Positions 17,991 through 26,207 of a stretch of 36,674 nucleotides of DNA are shown here, one piece after another (positions within the stretch are counted from its first letter, which is position 1; every line of letters starts with the position of its first letter). Under the pieces are notes generated by a model. It saw nothing but the letters and a program-made list of their open reading frames with translations. It was not told the origin of the DNA and did no database searches. The position numbers were made by a program, and so were the translations under genes. The stretch spans positions 1 through 36,674 of the forward strand of contig CACYPS010000051.1 of assembly GCA_902776305.1 (NCBI GenBank), read 5' to 3'. The DNA comes from an uncultured Lachnospiraceae bacterium (lineage in GTDB: Bacteria > Bacillota > Clostridia > Lachnospirales > Lachnospiraceae).

Positions 17991-18191
17991 ATGAACAAGG
18001 GTACTGTGAAATGGTTCAATGCTGAAAAGGGCTATGGATTCATTACAGGAGAAGACGGAAAAGATGTGTTCGTACATTTTTCCGCAATTCAGGCAGAAGG
18101 ATTCAAGTCACTTGATGAAGGCCAGGCAGTAACATTTGATCTTCAGCAGGGCAATCGTGGATTGCAGGCTGCAAACGTAGTGAAGTTATAA
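17991..18191 (+). CDS. Cold-shock protein, CspA family
   Basis: The 66-residue single cold-shock domain binds single-stranded RNA. RNP1 (KGYGFIT) and RNP2 (VFVHFSAI) are both intact. The start at 17991 follows GGAGGG; an in-frame ATG at 17976 lies upstream of that site and is less likely. A strong promoter and structured leader precede it, and a terminator follows 12 bp after the stop. It is a monocistronic unit. Confidence 0.97.
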   Translation: MNKGTVKWFNAEKGYGFITGEDGKDVFVHFSAIQAEGFKSLDEGQAVTFDLQQGNRGLQAANVVKL

Positions 18192-18203
18192 TCGGATGTT
18201 TCA

Positions 18204-18231
18204 GGAATCGCCATATGGCGGTTCCTTTTTT
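18204..18231 (+). terminator. Terminator after the cold-shock gene
   Basis: GGAATCGCC and GGCGGTTCC arms (9 bp with one G-U pair) close an ATAT loop and are followed by a run of T. This is a classical Rho-independent terminator. Confidence 0.92.
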
Positions 18232-18430
18232 ATTCTTCATCGCGTAATACTCGTGACTTCAGTCGTGAGTACAATCTCGCGATGAAGAATAAAAGCCTCC
18301 GGCGGATCGCAGACATGCGCAGTGGAAGGCGCTTACGCGCCGCGCATGTCGCGTCAAGAACGCCGACGAGAGTATATGATACGCGTGCAAAGTGAAATCT
18401 GCTTTCATCGTGAGCACAATCTCGCGATGA
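18228..18430. repeat. MITE-like dispersed repeat, composite copy 2
   Basis: A first unit (about 18228-18292) has very long perfect inverted arms, TTTTATTCTTCATCGCG against CGCGATGAAGAATAAAA. It shares AATACTCGTGAC and TCGTGAGTAC-ATCTCGCGATGA with copy 1 at 7890-7977. After about 75 bp, which include a GACATGCGC/GCGCATGTC hairpin, a second right-end unit (18369-18430) again aligns with copy 1. So this copy looks like a nested or partly duplicated element. It fills most of the 310-bp gap between csp and the next gene. Confidence 0.65.
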
Positions 18431-18431
18431 A

Positions 18432-18483
18432 GAAAAAGAAGACCGTTACATTCAGTCAGGTCTGAGTGCAGCGGTCTTCTTTT
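18432..18483. terminator. Bidirectional hairpin after the small membrane gene
   Basis: AAGAAGACCG (about 18434-18443) pairs with CGGTCTTCTT (about 18471-18480), with A and T runs on either side. It ends the minus-strand gene at 18502 and could also stop plus-strand transcription. Confidence 0.65.
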
Positions 18484-18501
18484 CAATTCATATTCAATTC
18501 A

Positions 18502-18759
18502 TTAATATCCGTAGGAGAGTCCGTTGACGTAATCTATATAGTCAGTCATATTGACCTCTGTAGTAGTCACAGCTGTCTCTTCGCCTTCCTTCGGTCTCGT
18601 TGCCGTCTGATACGCCGAAACACCGAACCAGGCGATAAAAACAACGAGGATGGCTGCGACAATACCTTTTTCAATCTTCGCAACTCTCTTCTCTTTCTTC
18701 AGGATCTCTTTTTTGTTCTTCTTATAGTCTTTATATGCGTCGACCTTTTTCTGGCTCAT
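18502..18759 (-). CDS. Small single-pass membrane protein of unknown function
   Basis: The 85-residue protein has a very basic N-terminus (about residues 1-32, Lys-rich, possibly helical), one membrane helix (about 33-52) and a short Thr/Glu-rich exterior tail ending YIDYVNGLSYGY. AAGGAAGGT precedes the ATG and a terminator follows the stop. It lies about 100 bp after degV on the same strand. I recognise no family. Confidence 0.75.
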   Translation of the reverse strand: MSQKKVDAYKDYKKNKKEILKKEKRVAKIEKGIVAAILVVFIAWFGVSAYQTATRPKEGEETAVTTTEVNMTDYIDYVNGLSYGY

Positions 18760-18858
18760 GGATCTGACCTTCCTTTACAATAGTACAGTTCTGTGTTCCA
18801 CCCTTGCGGAACAGATGCGGCGCGAATTGCCACAAGCCCTACTATACCACGAAGAAAT

Positions 18859-19698
18859 TCAAATGACAACAATGATTCCGCCATCATTTGCATAAACCGT
18901 TGAAAGCCCGCCCGTCTCCTGAAGGATGACCTCCTTAACATGCATTCGTTTCAGGATGGCATCGCGCACCATGACAGCCCGCTCATAGCAGTTACAGTGG
19001 CTTATTCCGAGGAGTTTTTTCTCCGGATTGGCAGTTCCCTCGACGATATGATCCACCATCTTTATGAGCGCCTTGTTGGATCCGCGAGCCTGATCGATCT
19101 GTTCAATAATACCTTCGTGATTCCCGATGCAGATAGGCTTGATCTTAAGCACAGTTGCGGCTAACGCCTTCAATCTGCTGAGACGGCCGTTCTTGCGAAG
19201 GGTCTCAAGATTATCGAGCGTAAAATAAGTGAGTTTCTCATCGTTCCACGCTTCAATTGTCTCGACAATCTCCTCGAACGGTACGCCCTCTGCTTCCATC
19301 TGAGTGATCATGTGAACAATCATTGTCTCACCGACGGATGTCGATCTGGAGTTGAATACATGGATCTTTGCATCCGGATATTTATCAAGATACATATCTC
19401 TGGCAATCACAGCACTCTGAAAGGAGCCGGACAGTTCTGCCGAAATTGTGACTCCGTATACATGCTCCGCCCCGCAGTCGTACTCTCTGAAATATGCTTC
19501 AGGTGACGGACATGCAGTCTTTGCACACGTCGGAGAATCGGCAATCTTCTTTATGAGTACTTTCTGGTCGATTGTTCCGTCATCAATGATTTCCTCATCG
19601 CCGATCATAAGCGTAAGAGGTACTATCCTGTATTCATCTTTTCCTTTGAATGCTTCCTGCAGTTCACCTGCACTGTCCATAGCGACTCTGAACTTCAT
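18859..19698 (-). CDS. DegV-family fatty-acid-binding protein
   Basis: The 279-residue DegV fold protein (FakB-type) binds a fatty acid and presents it for phosphorylation by FakA kinases. Family landmarks include VAMDSAGEL at the N-terminus, TACPSPEAYF, the ligand-pocket SAELSGSFQSA, VFNSRSTSVGE and the C-terminal GGLSTVYANDGG. GGAGAAA precedes the ATG. No fakA is nearby. Its own promoter lies upstream (19816-19844). Confidence 0.94.
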   Translation of the reverse strand: MKFRVAMDSAGELQEAFKGKDEYRIVPLTLMIGDEEIIDDGTIDQKVLIKKIADSPTCAKTACPSPEAYFREYDCGAEHVYGVTISAELSGSFQSAVIARDMYLDKYPDAKIHVFNSRSTSVGETMIVHMITQMEAEGVPFEEIVETIEAWNDEKLTYFTLDNLETLRKNGRLSRLKALAATVLKIKPICIGNHEGIIEQIDQARGSNKALIKMVDHIVEGTANPEKKLLGISHCNCYERAVMVRDAILKRMHVKEVILQETGGLSTVYANDGGIIVVI

Positions 19699-19815
19699 AC
19701 TATTTCTCCACGTACTTTATTGTCAAACAGTAACACATTCGTTGTTCTGAATCTGTCTTTCTCGAACTACACAATCTGCACAAAATGCATCTATATAGTT
19801 TTTAAAACCATTCCA

Positions 19816-19844
19816 ATTGTAGCATAACTGCATTCTATTCACAA
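19816..19844 (-). promoter_or_regulatory. Promoter of the degV gene
   Basis: On the minus strand a -35 TTGTGA (19844-19839) and a -10 TACAAT (19821-19816) are 17 bp apart, with a TGN extended -10 element. Confidence 0.7.
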
Positions 19845-19881
19845 GCAGAACCTATTTGTGCACAATTAAGCGGCAAACAAC

Positions 19882-21195
19882 TTATTTTTCGCAGTATTCT
19901 ATCATCTCAGCGGCGTTTCCGGCAGTAATCTTAGTAGGGTTGGTGTAGAACACCGTTTCTGTATCGTCGCCGTCCAGCATAGATGCTGCCCGGTTACCTG
20001 CCCACTCGGCCTGTGCTTTATAATCATCGAAGACTGTTCCGGTTATTTTTCCGTCCAGAATAGCGCGCATTGCCTCCACGCTTCCGACAGCACCCACAAT
20101 GAAAATATCCTTACCGCACTTACGTCCTGCCTGCTCGACTGCCTCAGCTGCTCCGAGCGCCATCTCATCATTGCCGCAGAAGATCACTTCCGCATCATCA
20201 CCGAATTTTTCAAGGGCGTCAGAAATCACCTTCTTTGCCTTTTTGCGTTCCCAGTCAGCTTTCTGCAGCAAAAGCATTTCTGTTTTTACGCCGTTTTCAT
20301 TGAGCGAACGTACGGAATATTCCGATCTGGCACAACCCGTAGGATCATTCGGATCTCCCTGGAGCATAATGTATTTTACAACGCCATCCTCGTTAATGTC
20401 TCCTTTATTATGCAGTGTCGCTACAATAGCACCCTGATCCGAACCGGATCGTATACCGTCCGGTCCGGCATAGCAGGCACGGATCTTCTCGGACTTCCAT
20501 CGTATCTCTTCCGCCTCATCGGGCTCACTCATGATATACACGACCGGAACGCCTTTTTTGCTGCACATATCCGTGATTTCCGAAACATTGTTGACATCAC
20601 AGGGGGCTACAATAATGACATCGGGTTTATTGCCGAGAAGAACTTCAATCTGTTCTATCTGCACATCCGGATCGAGGCCGCAGTCGTTCATGTGGATATT
20701 TTCTGCCGCAAACCCCTGCGTGCCGACCATGTACGATACCATCGACCGATACATGACGCCGACTCGGGAATCCATTCTCTCCGCAAGAGAGACCGCCACC
20801 TTGGAATTTCGATAAGGCGACAACTCTACCGGACTGAGAGAGCCCAGGTACGTTCCGTCACCGGTCACCATCGCATTATCTTCCCGCCGGATTACACCGA
20901 AGTTCTCTCCGTTTTCCGAAACGACCGAATCATCGGCCATGATATATACGAACGAAACGCTTCCGTCCTCGCGGGTCAGGTTCGCACCGGATACTGCATT
21001 GCGGCTGACTCTTTCTTTTGTCGGAATAGACTCCGTTTCGCTTTCATCTGTCTCTCGCTTATCGATACCTTTGTTTTGTACTGCTTCTGCGGCCACACTC
21101 TCATCGCTCTTTGGAGATTGAGTTCCTTTTCCTTTTCCGCAGCCCGCGAGTACCAGGACACACGCAAGCACCGCGATCATCAGTGTCTTTTTCAT
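19882..21195 (-). CDS. MglB-like sugar-binding lipoprotein without transporter partners
   Basis: The 437-residue protein starts with a lipoprotein signal (lipobox LAGC, C19), a charged linker, and then a type I periplasmic binding fold. The segment DINEDGVVKYIMLQGDPNDP, followed by an ARSEYSVRSLNENGVKTE-like stretch, resembles the calcium-loop region of the galactose/glucose-binding protein MglB. GNDEMALGAAEA and FDDYKAQAEWAGN fit the C-terminal lobe. An extra segment of about 85 residues (VSFVYIMADDSVV to PVELSPYRNS) precedes the usual first strand. No ABC ATPase or permease gene is nearby, so it may be a sensor, a chemotaxis ligand receptor, or may work with a distant transporter. AGAGGT precedes the ATG. 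Confidence 0.9.
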   Translation of the reverse strand: MKKTLMIAVLACVLVLAGCGKGKGTQSPKSDESVAAEAVQNKGIDKRETDESETESIPTKERVSRNAVSGANLTREDGSVSFVYIMADDSVVSENGENFGVIRREDNAMVTGDGTYLGSLSPVELSPYRNSKVAVSLAERMDSRVGVMYRSMVSYMVGTQGFAAENIHMNDCGLDPDVQIEQIEVLLGNKPDVIIVAPCDVNNVSEITDMCSKKGVPVVYIMSEPDEAEEIRWKSEKIRACYAGPDGIRSGSDQGAIVATLHNKGDINEDGVVKYIMLQGDPNDPTGCARSEYSVRSLNENGVKTEMLLLQKADWERKKAKKVISDALEKFGDDAEVIFCGNDEMALGAAEAVEQAGRKCGKDIFIVGAVGSVEAMRAILDGKITGTVFDDYKAQAEWAGNRAASMLDGDDTETVFYTNPTKITAGNAAEMIEYCEK

Positions 21196-21258
21196 ATTTT
21201 CATACCTCTTTTTGTATGCTAAACTATATCTTAGCATGCAGTTCGGGAGGAAACAAGA

Positions 21259-21759
21259 ATGATAGCCCTTCACATCCTCGATACGAAGGAATTTATGAAG
21301 CATTTTCTGCTCTCAAAAACATTTGACCGATTCAATCTTTCGGAAGGTTCCGTCACGACCTTTTGTACGTTCAGCATCGATGGCACCTGGCAGCGCGACT
21401 TTTACGATCCCGACGCAGAGAATGTTCTCTATGACAAGAACCTAACGCCGTGGAGCCTTCTCCGCGAGCATTGTTTCTCTATCATCAGAGGAAAGCACAC
21501 GCCTCTGGCCTTCAAATTCGTTTTTGTCCTTCCCGATGAAATGCTGCCCGAATTCCTCAGTTCGAACGGTCTCACAACAGATCCCGATGAAATCGGCGGG
21601 CTTTTTCTCAACATACAGTTCCGAAATAAAAAGCTCCTTCTGACCACCGGCACAGCGCTCCGAACATTCACACTGGATCGCTCGGTCGACACCGCCTGGG
21701 ACGTCTACGTTCAGGGCTTCCTGAGAAAATGCGGCGTCGCTGCGGAGACGGCGGAGTGA
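21259..21759 (+). CDS. DUF5721-like protein
   Basis: The 166-residue soluble protein begins MIALHILDTKEFMKHFLLSK and contains FCTFSIDGTWQRDF and TGTALRTFTLDRSVDTAWD. I associate this pattern with DUF5721 of Lachnospiraceae from memory; no function is known to me. GGGAGGAA precedes the ATG. It is transcribed divergently from the binding lipoprotein with a 63-bp gap, and a very long terminator hairpin follows. Confidence 0.82.
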   Translation: MIALHILDTKEFMKHFLLSKTFDRFNLSEGSVTTFCTFSIDGTWQRDFYDPDAENVLYDKNLTPWSLLREHCFSIIRGKHTPLAFKFVFVLPDEMLPEFLSSNGLTTDPDEIGGLFLNIQFRNKKLLLTTGTALRTFTLDRSVDTAWDVYVQGFLRKCGVAAETAE

Positions 21760-21788
21760 AACACTGTAAACGAACGCGATTAAAAACA

Positions 21789-21893
21789 CACGGGCTGTCG
21801 CAATAAGGTATACGGCCGCAATATAGCAGACAGCATCAGACAATATCTGCTATATTGCGGCGGCATAACCTGTTGCGGCAGCCCCGTTTTTAC
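21789..21893. terminator. Long composite hairpin between converging genes
   Basis: A perfect 16-bp inner inverted repeat (21815-21830 with 21846-21861, GCCGCAATATAGCAGA and its complement) is nested within outer, imperfect arms (CGGGCTGTCGCAA against TTGCGGCAGCCCCG). TTTTT follows on the plus strand and GTTTTTAA on the minus strand. It sits between the converging DUF5721-like gene and htpG and should terminate both. Confidence 0.8.
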
Positions 21894-21991
21894 TCTGTTC
21901 CTTGCATATTCATATATCCGCTGTCAAAACGTTGTCACATATGTACCGACTTTTTTTCGAGCGGATATCTCTCTGTACGCCAAGTCTCAAA

Positions 21992-24052
21992 TCACTTCGT
22001 AAGAAGCATCATGATGTCGTTGGATCTCTTTACAAATGCAGTCATCTCATCCTGTGTAAGCGGCTTATGCGAGATCATTGCAAGATCATAAAGCTGCTTG
22101 CAGATGACCGGTACGCTCTGTGCCTTCTTATGCTCAAGGACGAACTTCACCAGCGGATGATTTGCATTCAGTACCAGCGTCTCCTGGCTTCCGAACATGG
22201 ACGGATCATTACCCATACCGTACATCTTCATCATATCCTGCATACGGCGGTTCTCCTCGGACAGCGTCATAACAGCTGCCACATCGTCATCCTTCATGTT
22301 CTGAACTTTGATGTCAAGCTTATCATTTCCGAGATGTTTGCGGAATGTTGCAGTCAGAGAATCAACATCCTCCTTCTTTACCTCTTCATCATCGATGAAA
22401 TCATCTGCCACTTCGGAATCGATACGGGCAAATTTCAGCTTCTCGTTCCTCTGCTCGAGCTGTGTAATGAACGGCTGATCAATATTGTGCTTCAGAATAA
22501 CAGCATCCTTACCGTTCTTTCTGAACATACCGATATACTGTGCCTGCTGCACTTCATCCGTGACATAGAAGACGGTAGATTTCTCCGGCTCTTCCGGTTC
22601 TTTCTCGTCAATCTTCTCTCCGGTCGCCGTATCGACAACATCCTGTTCAGTCTCTTCTGCAGTCTCTGCAGTGTTCTCCTCACCGGTCTTCTCCTCTTCG
22701 GACTTCTCCTCGGCGGCAAGCTTATTCTTCTCGACATACTCTTTGAGAGTTAAATATTTATCGTCAAGATCTTTAAAGAGCATGTAGTCCATCATCTTGT
22801 CGGCAAATTTCACGTCTCTCACGCAGCCGTACTTGATGAACGGGGAAATATCATCCCAGTACTTCTCGTACTCTTCTCTCTGTGTCTTGCACATACCCGC
22901 AAGCTTGTCAGCGACCTTTTTGCTGATGTAGTCACAGATTTTCTTAACGGTACCATCGTTCTGCAGTGCGGAGCGGGATACATTAAGCGGAAGATCCGGG
23001 CAGTCAATTACGCCCTTCAGCGTCATCAGGAACTCCGGAATAACTTCCTTAATGTTGTCGGCGATAAAGACCTGATTATTGTAAAGTTTGATCTGAGACT
23101 CAAGAGCGTCATACTCCGTGTTGATCTTCGGGAAGTAAAGAATACCGCGAAGATTGAACGGATACTCTGTTCTCAGATGTATCCAGAATAACGGCTCCTT
23201 GTAATCATTGAAAACTTTGCGGTAGAACTCCTTATATTCCTCATCCTTGCACTCGCTGGCCATCTTCGTCCACAGCGGATTGGTGTCGTTGATCGGAGAT
23301 TTCTCAGGTTTCACTTCCGGAACAGGAGCTTCCTCGCCTTTTTCCTCGGCCTCGGCTTTGGCCTTGGCATTTCTCTCCTCACGTCTTGCGTCCTCGTCCG
23401 CCTCACGCTTTCTGGCACCCTCGCTCACATCCTCAAGGAAGATCGGAATAGGCATAAAGGAGCAGTATTTCTGCAGAATCTCACGAACACGGAATTCATT
23501 GCAGAACTCATAGGAATCTTCATTCAGATAAAGGGTGATTTCCGTACCGATTCCGGACTTTGTGCCTTCCTCGATCGTGTAATCGGACTGGCCGTCACTC
23601 TCCCAGTGAACAGGTTTCTCACCGTCAAGATAGCTCAGCGTGTCGATATGAACCTCGTCGGCAACCATGAACGCGGAATAAAAACCGAGGCCGAAATGTC
23701 CGATTATCTGATCCTGATCGGTCTTGCCCTCATATTTCTTCAGGAATTCACTGGCACCCGAGAAAGCAATCTGTGTGATGTACTTCTCCACCTCGTCATA
23801 TGTCATACCGATACCGTTGTCGATGAACTTCAATGTCTTGTCGTCCGGATTGACTTCAACATGTACCTGATACTCGTACTCGCCTTCCGGTCTGAATTCT
23901 CCGACGCCTTCAAGCTTTTTCAGTTTTGTGATGGCATCACATGCATTTGCCACCTGCTCACGTACAAATATATCGTGGTCTGAATAAAGCCATTTCTTGA
24001 TAATCGGCAGCATATTTTCACTGTTGATTGATAATTTGCCTGTCTTTGCCAT
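21992..24052 (-). CDS. htpG: Hsp90-family molecular chaperone HtpG
   Basis: The protein is 686 residues from the chosen ATG (MAKTGKLSINSENMLPI; AGAGGTGA before it), longer than the 624 of the E. coli protein. The GHKL ATPase motifs are clear: REQVANACDA (N-box Glu changed to Gln-Val-Ala-Asn context), IDNGIGM and GHFGLGFYSAFMVAD. The middle domain has LPLNVSRSALQ. Extra length comes from a charged insert near 212-256 (READEDARREERN onward) and an acidic linker near 445-491. It lies under a sigma-A promoter with a CIRCE element just upstream, so it is probably in the HrcA heat-shock regulon. Confidence 0.97.
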   Translation of the reverse strand: MAKTGKLSINSENMLPIIKKWLYSDHDIFVREQVANACDAITKLKKLEGVGEFRPEGEYEYQVHVEVNPDDKTLKFIDNGIGMTYDEVEKYITQIAFSGASEFLKKYEGKTDQDQIIGHFGLGFYSAFMVADEVHIDTLSYLDGEKPVHWESDGQSDYTIEEGTKSGIGTEITLYLNEDSYEFCNEFRVREILQKYCSFMPIPIFLEDVSEGARKREADEDARREERNAKAKAEAEEKGEEAPVPEVKPEKSPINDTNPLWTKMASECKDEEYKEFYRKVFNDYKEPLFWIHLRTEYPFNLRGILYFPKINTEYDALESQIKLYNNQVFIADNIKEVIPEFLMTLKGVIDCPDLPLNVSRSALQNDGTVKKICDYISKKVADKLAGMCKTQREEYEKYWDDISPFIKYGCVRDVKFADKMMDYMLFKDLDDKYLTLKEYVEKNKLAAEEKSEEEKTGEENTAETAEETEQDVVDTATGEKIDEKEPEEPEKSTVFYVTDEVQQAQYIGMFRKNGKDAVILKHNIDQPFITQLEQRNEKLKFARIDSEVADDFIDDEEVKKEDVDSLTATFRKHLGNDKLDIKVQNMKDDDVAAVMTLSEENRRMQDMMKMYGMGNDPSMFGSQETLVLNANHPLVKFVLEHKKAQSVPVICKQLYDLAMISHKPLTQDEMTAFVKRSNDIMMLLTK

Positions 24053-24156
24053 AAGTGTCACCTCTTCTAAATAGATTACATATTCCCGCAGGAAAATAAC
24101 TTCTCCGCAGGAATGGCTTTGCACTGGAATCTGATATTCTTTCTCATGCAATAGAC

Positions 24157-24185
24157 ATAATAAGTCTATCGGACAGAATTGTCAA
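24157..24185 (-). promoter_or_regulatory. htpG: htpG promoter
   Basis: On the minus strand a consensus -35 TTGACA (24185-24180) and a -10 TATTAT (24162-24157) are 17 bp apart. The start would lie about 100 bp before the htpG ATG. Confidence 0.85.
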
Positions 24186-24192
24186 GAAAAAA

Positions 24193-24219
24193 TTAGCACT
24201 CACCTTTAGTGAGTGCTAT
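24193..24219. promoter_or_regulatory. CIRCE element (HrcA operator) that also forms a terminator
   Basis: TTAGCACTC-N9-GAGTGCTAT matches the CIRCE consensus TTAGCACTC-N9-GAGTGCTAA at 17 of 18 positions. It lies 7 bp upstream of the htpG -35 box. Read on the minus strand, the same bases form a 10-bp stem (TAGCACTCAC/GTGAGTGCTA) with a 5-base loop followed by ATTTTTT, an apparent terminator for the lysozyme-like gene whose stop is 6 bp away. Confidence 0.9.
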
Positions 24220-24224
24220 CATAT

Positions 24225-24890
24225 CTACTTCTTTTCCGATTGTACTATTCTGTTCACAAGCTCGGCATAAAACATATTTCCGTACTTGTATCGGTAGCCG
24301 CCGTTATATTCCCTTGCTATCCTGTTGCTGTAAGAGACTGTCTCGCCGTTAGATCTCGCCGCTGCGAATTCCTCTGCTATTTCGATCGTCTCGACGCCTC
24401 CCCGGACTGCAACGAAGTCTACATAGTCCACACCGTAATTGTAAGCCTGGACTGCAGTGAGTGTGTCACACCCCTGTCTTTGGCAGCTTTCAAGGCACTC
24501 CGCAAGATAAGCACAGCCCTGCTGTATGGATTCTTCCGTATCGAGTGTGTTCCTCGGCAGGCCCAGGGATTCAGAGGACTGCATCACATCTTTTCCCCGT
24601 CCTCCGGATTCGACCTGCATGATCGCCATAAGATAATCCACATACTCCGGAATTCCGGCTTCTTCTGCATATTGTTCAATTAACGGCTTATAGTTCTTCA
24701 CCATGGAAGAATACTTCTTCGGACTCCTCTTGTTGGAAATTCCGATATGCACAATAACAGCTGCGCACAGAATAAGAGCTGCAGCCGCTCCGAGGAACCA
24801 GAGTGTTCTGTTTCTCTTCGCAAGCGCAGCCCGCGATTTTTTTCGTGTTCTAAGGCGGGATGTCTGCCTTTGTCTTTTTAAACTTGCCAT
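24225..24890 (-). CDS. Membrane-anchored lysozyme-like protein
   Basis: The 221-residue protein has a very basic cytoplasmic tail (about 1-30), one membrane helix (about 31-50) and an exterior domain of the lysozyme-like type seen in CwlT-related proteins (PF13702 type). The catalytic Glu is probably E94 in IMQVESGGRGKDVMQSSES; QGCAYLA and VQAYNYGVDYVDFV also fit. It should cleave peptidoglycan glycan strands near the membrane. The ATG at 24890 is preferred, with GGGG upstream; a TTG at 24899 is possible. It begins 11 bp after the ALDH-like gene stop, so they form an operon. Confidence 0.9.
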   Translation of the reverse strand: MASLKRQRQTSRLRTRKKSRAALAKRNRTLWFLGAAAALILCAAVIVHIGISNKRSPKKYSSMVKNYKPLIEQYAEEAGIPEYVDYLMAIMQVESGGRGKDVMQSSESLGLPRNTLDTEESIQQGCAYLAECLESCQRQGCDTLTAVQAYNYGVDYVDFVAVRGGVETIEIAEEFAAARSNGETVSYSNRIAREYNGGYRYKYGNMFYAELVNRIVQSEKK

Positions 24891-24901
24891 ATACCCCAAC
24901 T

Positions 24902-25891
24902 TTATTTCATTGTAAGTGTTTTTTCTTTTAAAAGATTAGCCTTCATGATCCTCAGATCCGGAGGTCTGAGAGATGTCCCGTTGATACAGCCTGTAAGGAA
25001 CGGAATATCGGATATGAGCCTTTCCTTCATAATGGCGTCCTTAGAGAAAATATATAGCGCTGCGGGATTCTTTTCCCTGCCAAGGAGACGTTTCAGTTCC
25101 TCATCATCATTATATGCAATGACAGGGAGCTTTTCGGGCGCTTCCATACCGTTCTTCCGTCTGTGCCACTTATTAAAATATTTGACAAACGAATCTCTGA
25201 GGCATGCAGGAACCAGGACAAGCTCCGGCGCTATTTCCGTGAGATCCGCCCTGAGTTTCCACGCCTTGACCACCTTTTCCGCATTCTTGTCAAGCTCCGC
25301 TGTAGCATCGAACACCGCTACGGCTCTACCCGTTGTCATTCCGGCCGATTCTGCCGTAAAATCCATTCCTCCTATTACAAGATCGGGATCCGTCATACGG
25401 CACTCTTCTCCTGCAAATATGATTTCCCCGAAGCCTTCCGGCACACATTTATTGATTATGTCTGTCAGAAAAGATGCTGTGGACGTTTCACGTCCTCTGA
25501 ACCGAAGTACCGTGCAATTGCCGAGCGCCAGAGAAAGGACATATACCCCGAATGAATGCAGATAGGGCATATGCCTGTCCGGATCGATCAGCACCAGTCC
25601 GTGCGGTTCATGATACGTGCGTCCCATCGAGAGGATGTAAGGTGCTTTCGGAACTTCCCAGGATGGCCTGAGCGTAGATCCCGCCATCCCCGCCGCGATA
25701 TTGAGCGGCCGCTCAATCAGAGAGCAATAGTACAATAAGCATTCCGGTTTTCTTTCTTTCAGGTCAAGAGCCAGATAGGAAAGTATATCTTCCTTATTCT
25801 CTGTGACCGCGTTCAGACATGCATGCAGTACTTCATGCCTCAGTTCTCCGTCCCGGCTCTGTCCGGTATCATAAAATTCTCGAAATTCCAT
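24902..25891 (-). CDS. Aldehyde-dehydrogenase-like pseudoenzyme
   Basis: The 329-residue protein resembles short class-3-type aldehyde dehydrogenases, usually about 455 residues. Recognisable parts are EPHGLVLIDPDRHMPY (family: EPLGVVLIISPWNYP), LALGNCTVLRFRGRETS (AAGNCVVLKPSE), VAVFDATAELDKNAEKVVKA (the region before the nucleophile) and a C-terminal AALYIFSKD. The nucleophile context QTCVAP reads LTEIAP here, so Cys is replaced by Glu219, and the FTGS/LGGKSP segment is shortened. It is therefore probably not an active dehydrogenase. The frame is intact with a good GGGAGGTG site, so it seems selected rather than decaying. A member of a related acyl-reductase fold is the main alternative. Confidence 0.75.
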   Translation of the reverse strand: MEFREFYDTGQSRDGELRHEVLHACLNAVTENKEDILSYLALDLKERKPECLLYYCSLIERPLNIAAGMAGSTLRPSWEVPKAPYILSMGRTYHEPHGLVLIDPDRHMPYLHSFGVYVLSLALGNCTVLRFRGRETSTASFLTDIINKCVPEGFGEIIFAGEECRMTDPDLVIGGMDFTAESAGMTTGRAVAVFDATAELDKNAEKVVKAWKLRADLTEIAPELVLVPACLRDSFVKYFNKWHRRKNGMEAPEKLPVIAYNDDEELKRLLGREKNPAALYIFSKDAIMKERLISDIPFLTGCINGTSLRPPDLRIMKANLLKEKTLTMK

Positions 25892-25924
25892 ACTCGCACC
25901 TCCCGCACTTCCTGTGAAAGCGTG

Positions 25925-26188
25925 TCATGCACTGACAATCAGATATTTTCCGGACGGAAGCGGGAATATCTCCGATGCATTTTCAAGTTCCTCATCGGTC
26001 ATTCCATGCGTATCCATCCCCATATCCTCGAGATAATCGCGCACATCGTCTATCGTATCGACGACGTCCGCCATACATTCTTCAAGAAAATCCTCCGCTT
26101 CATCCAAGGTCTCTGCCACCGGAGAATCAAAAAGTTTCTCCTGCAGATCAAGGAAAGTATTCAGGCACTCTTCCGAGTATTCTGCCAT
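25925..26188 (-). CDS. Small acidic conserved protein
   Basis: The 87-residue protein is very acidic and likely helical (MAEYSEECLNTFLDLQEKLF, then EEAEDFLEECMADVVDTIDD), ending in PLPSGKYLIVSA. Similar Clostridia proteins exist in my memory with unreliable names (for example 'glyoxalase'), and I see no glyoxalase motif. AAAGGAG precedes the ATG. It lies between the HAD phosphatase and the ALDH-like gene with short gaps, so it is probably in the same transcript. Function unknown. Confidence 0.8.
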   Translation of the reverse strand: MAEYSEECLNTFLDLQEKLFDSPVAETLDEAEDFLEECMADVVDTIDDVRDYLEDMGMDTHGMTDEELENASEIFPLPSGKYLIVSA

Positions 26189-26207
26189 AATCGGCTCCTT
26201 TCCGCTG

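Noticed and set aside
20410-21222. A 270-codon plus-strand frame opposite the MglB-like gene
   Set aside because: It is antisense to a lipoprotein with clear signal peptide and family motifs, with no start signals.
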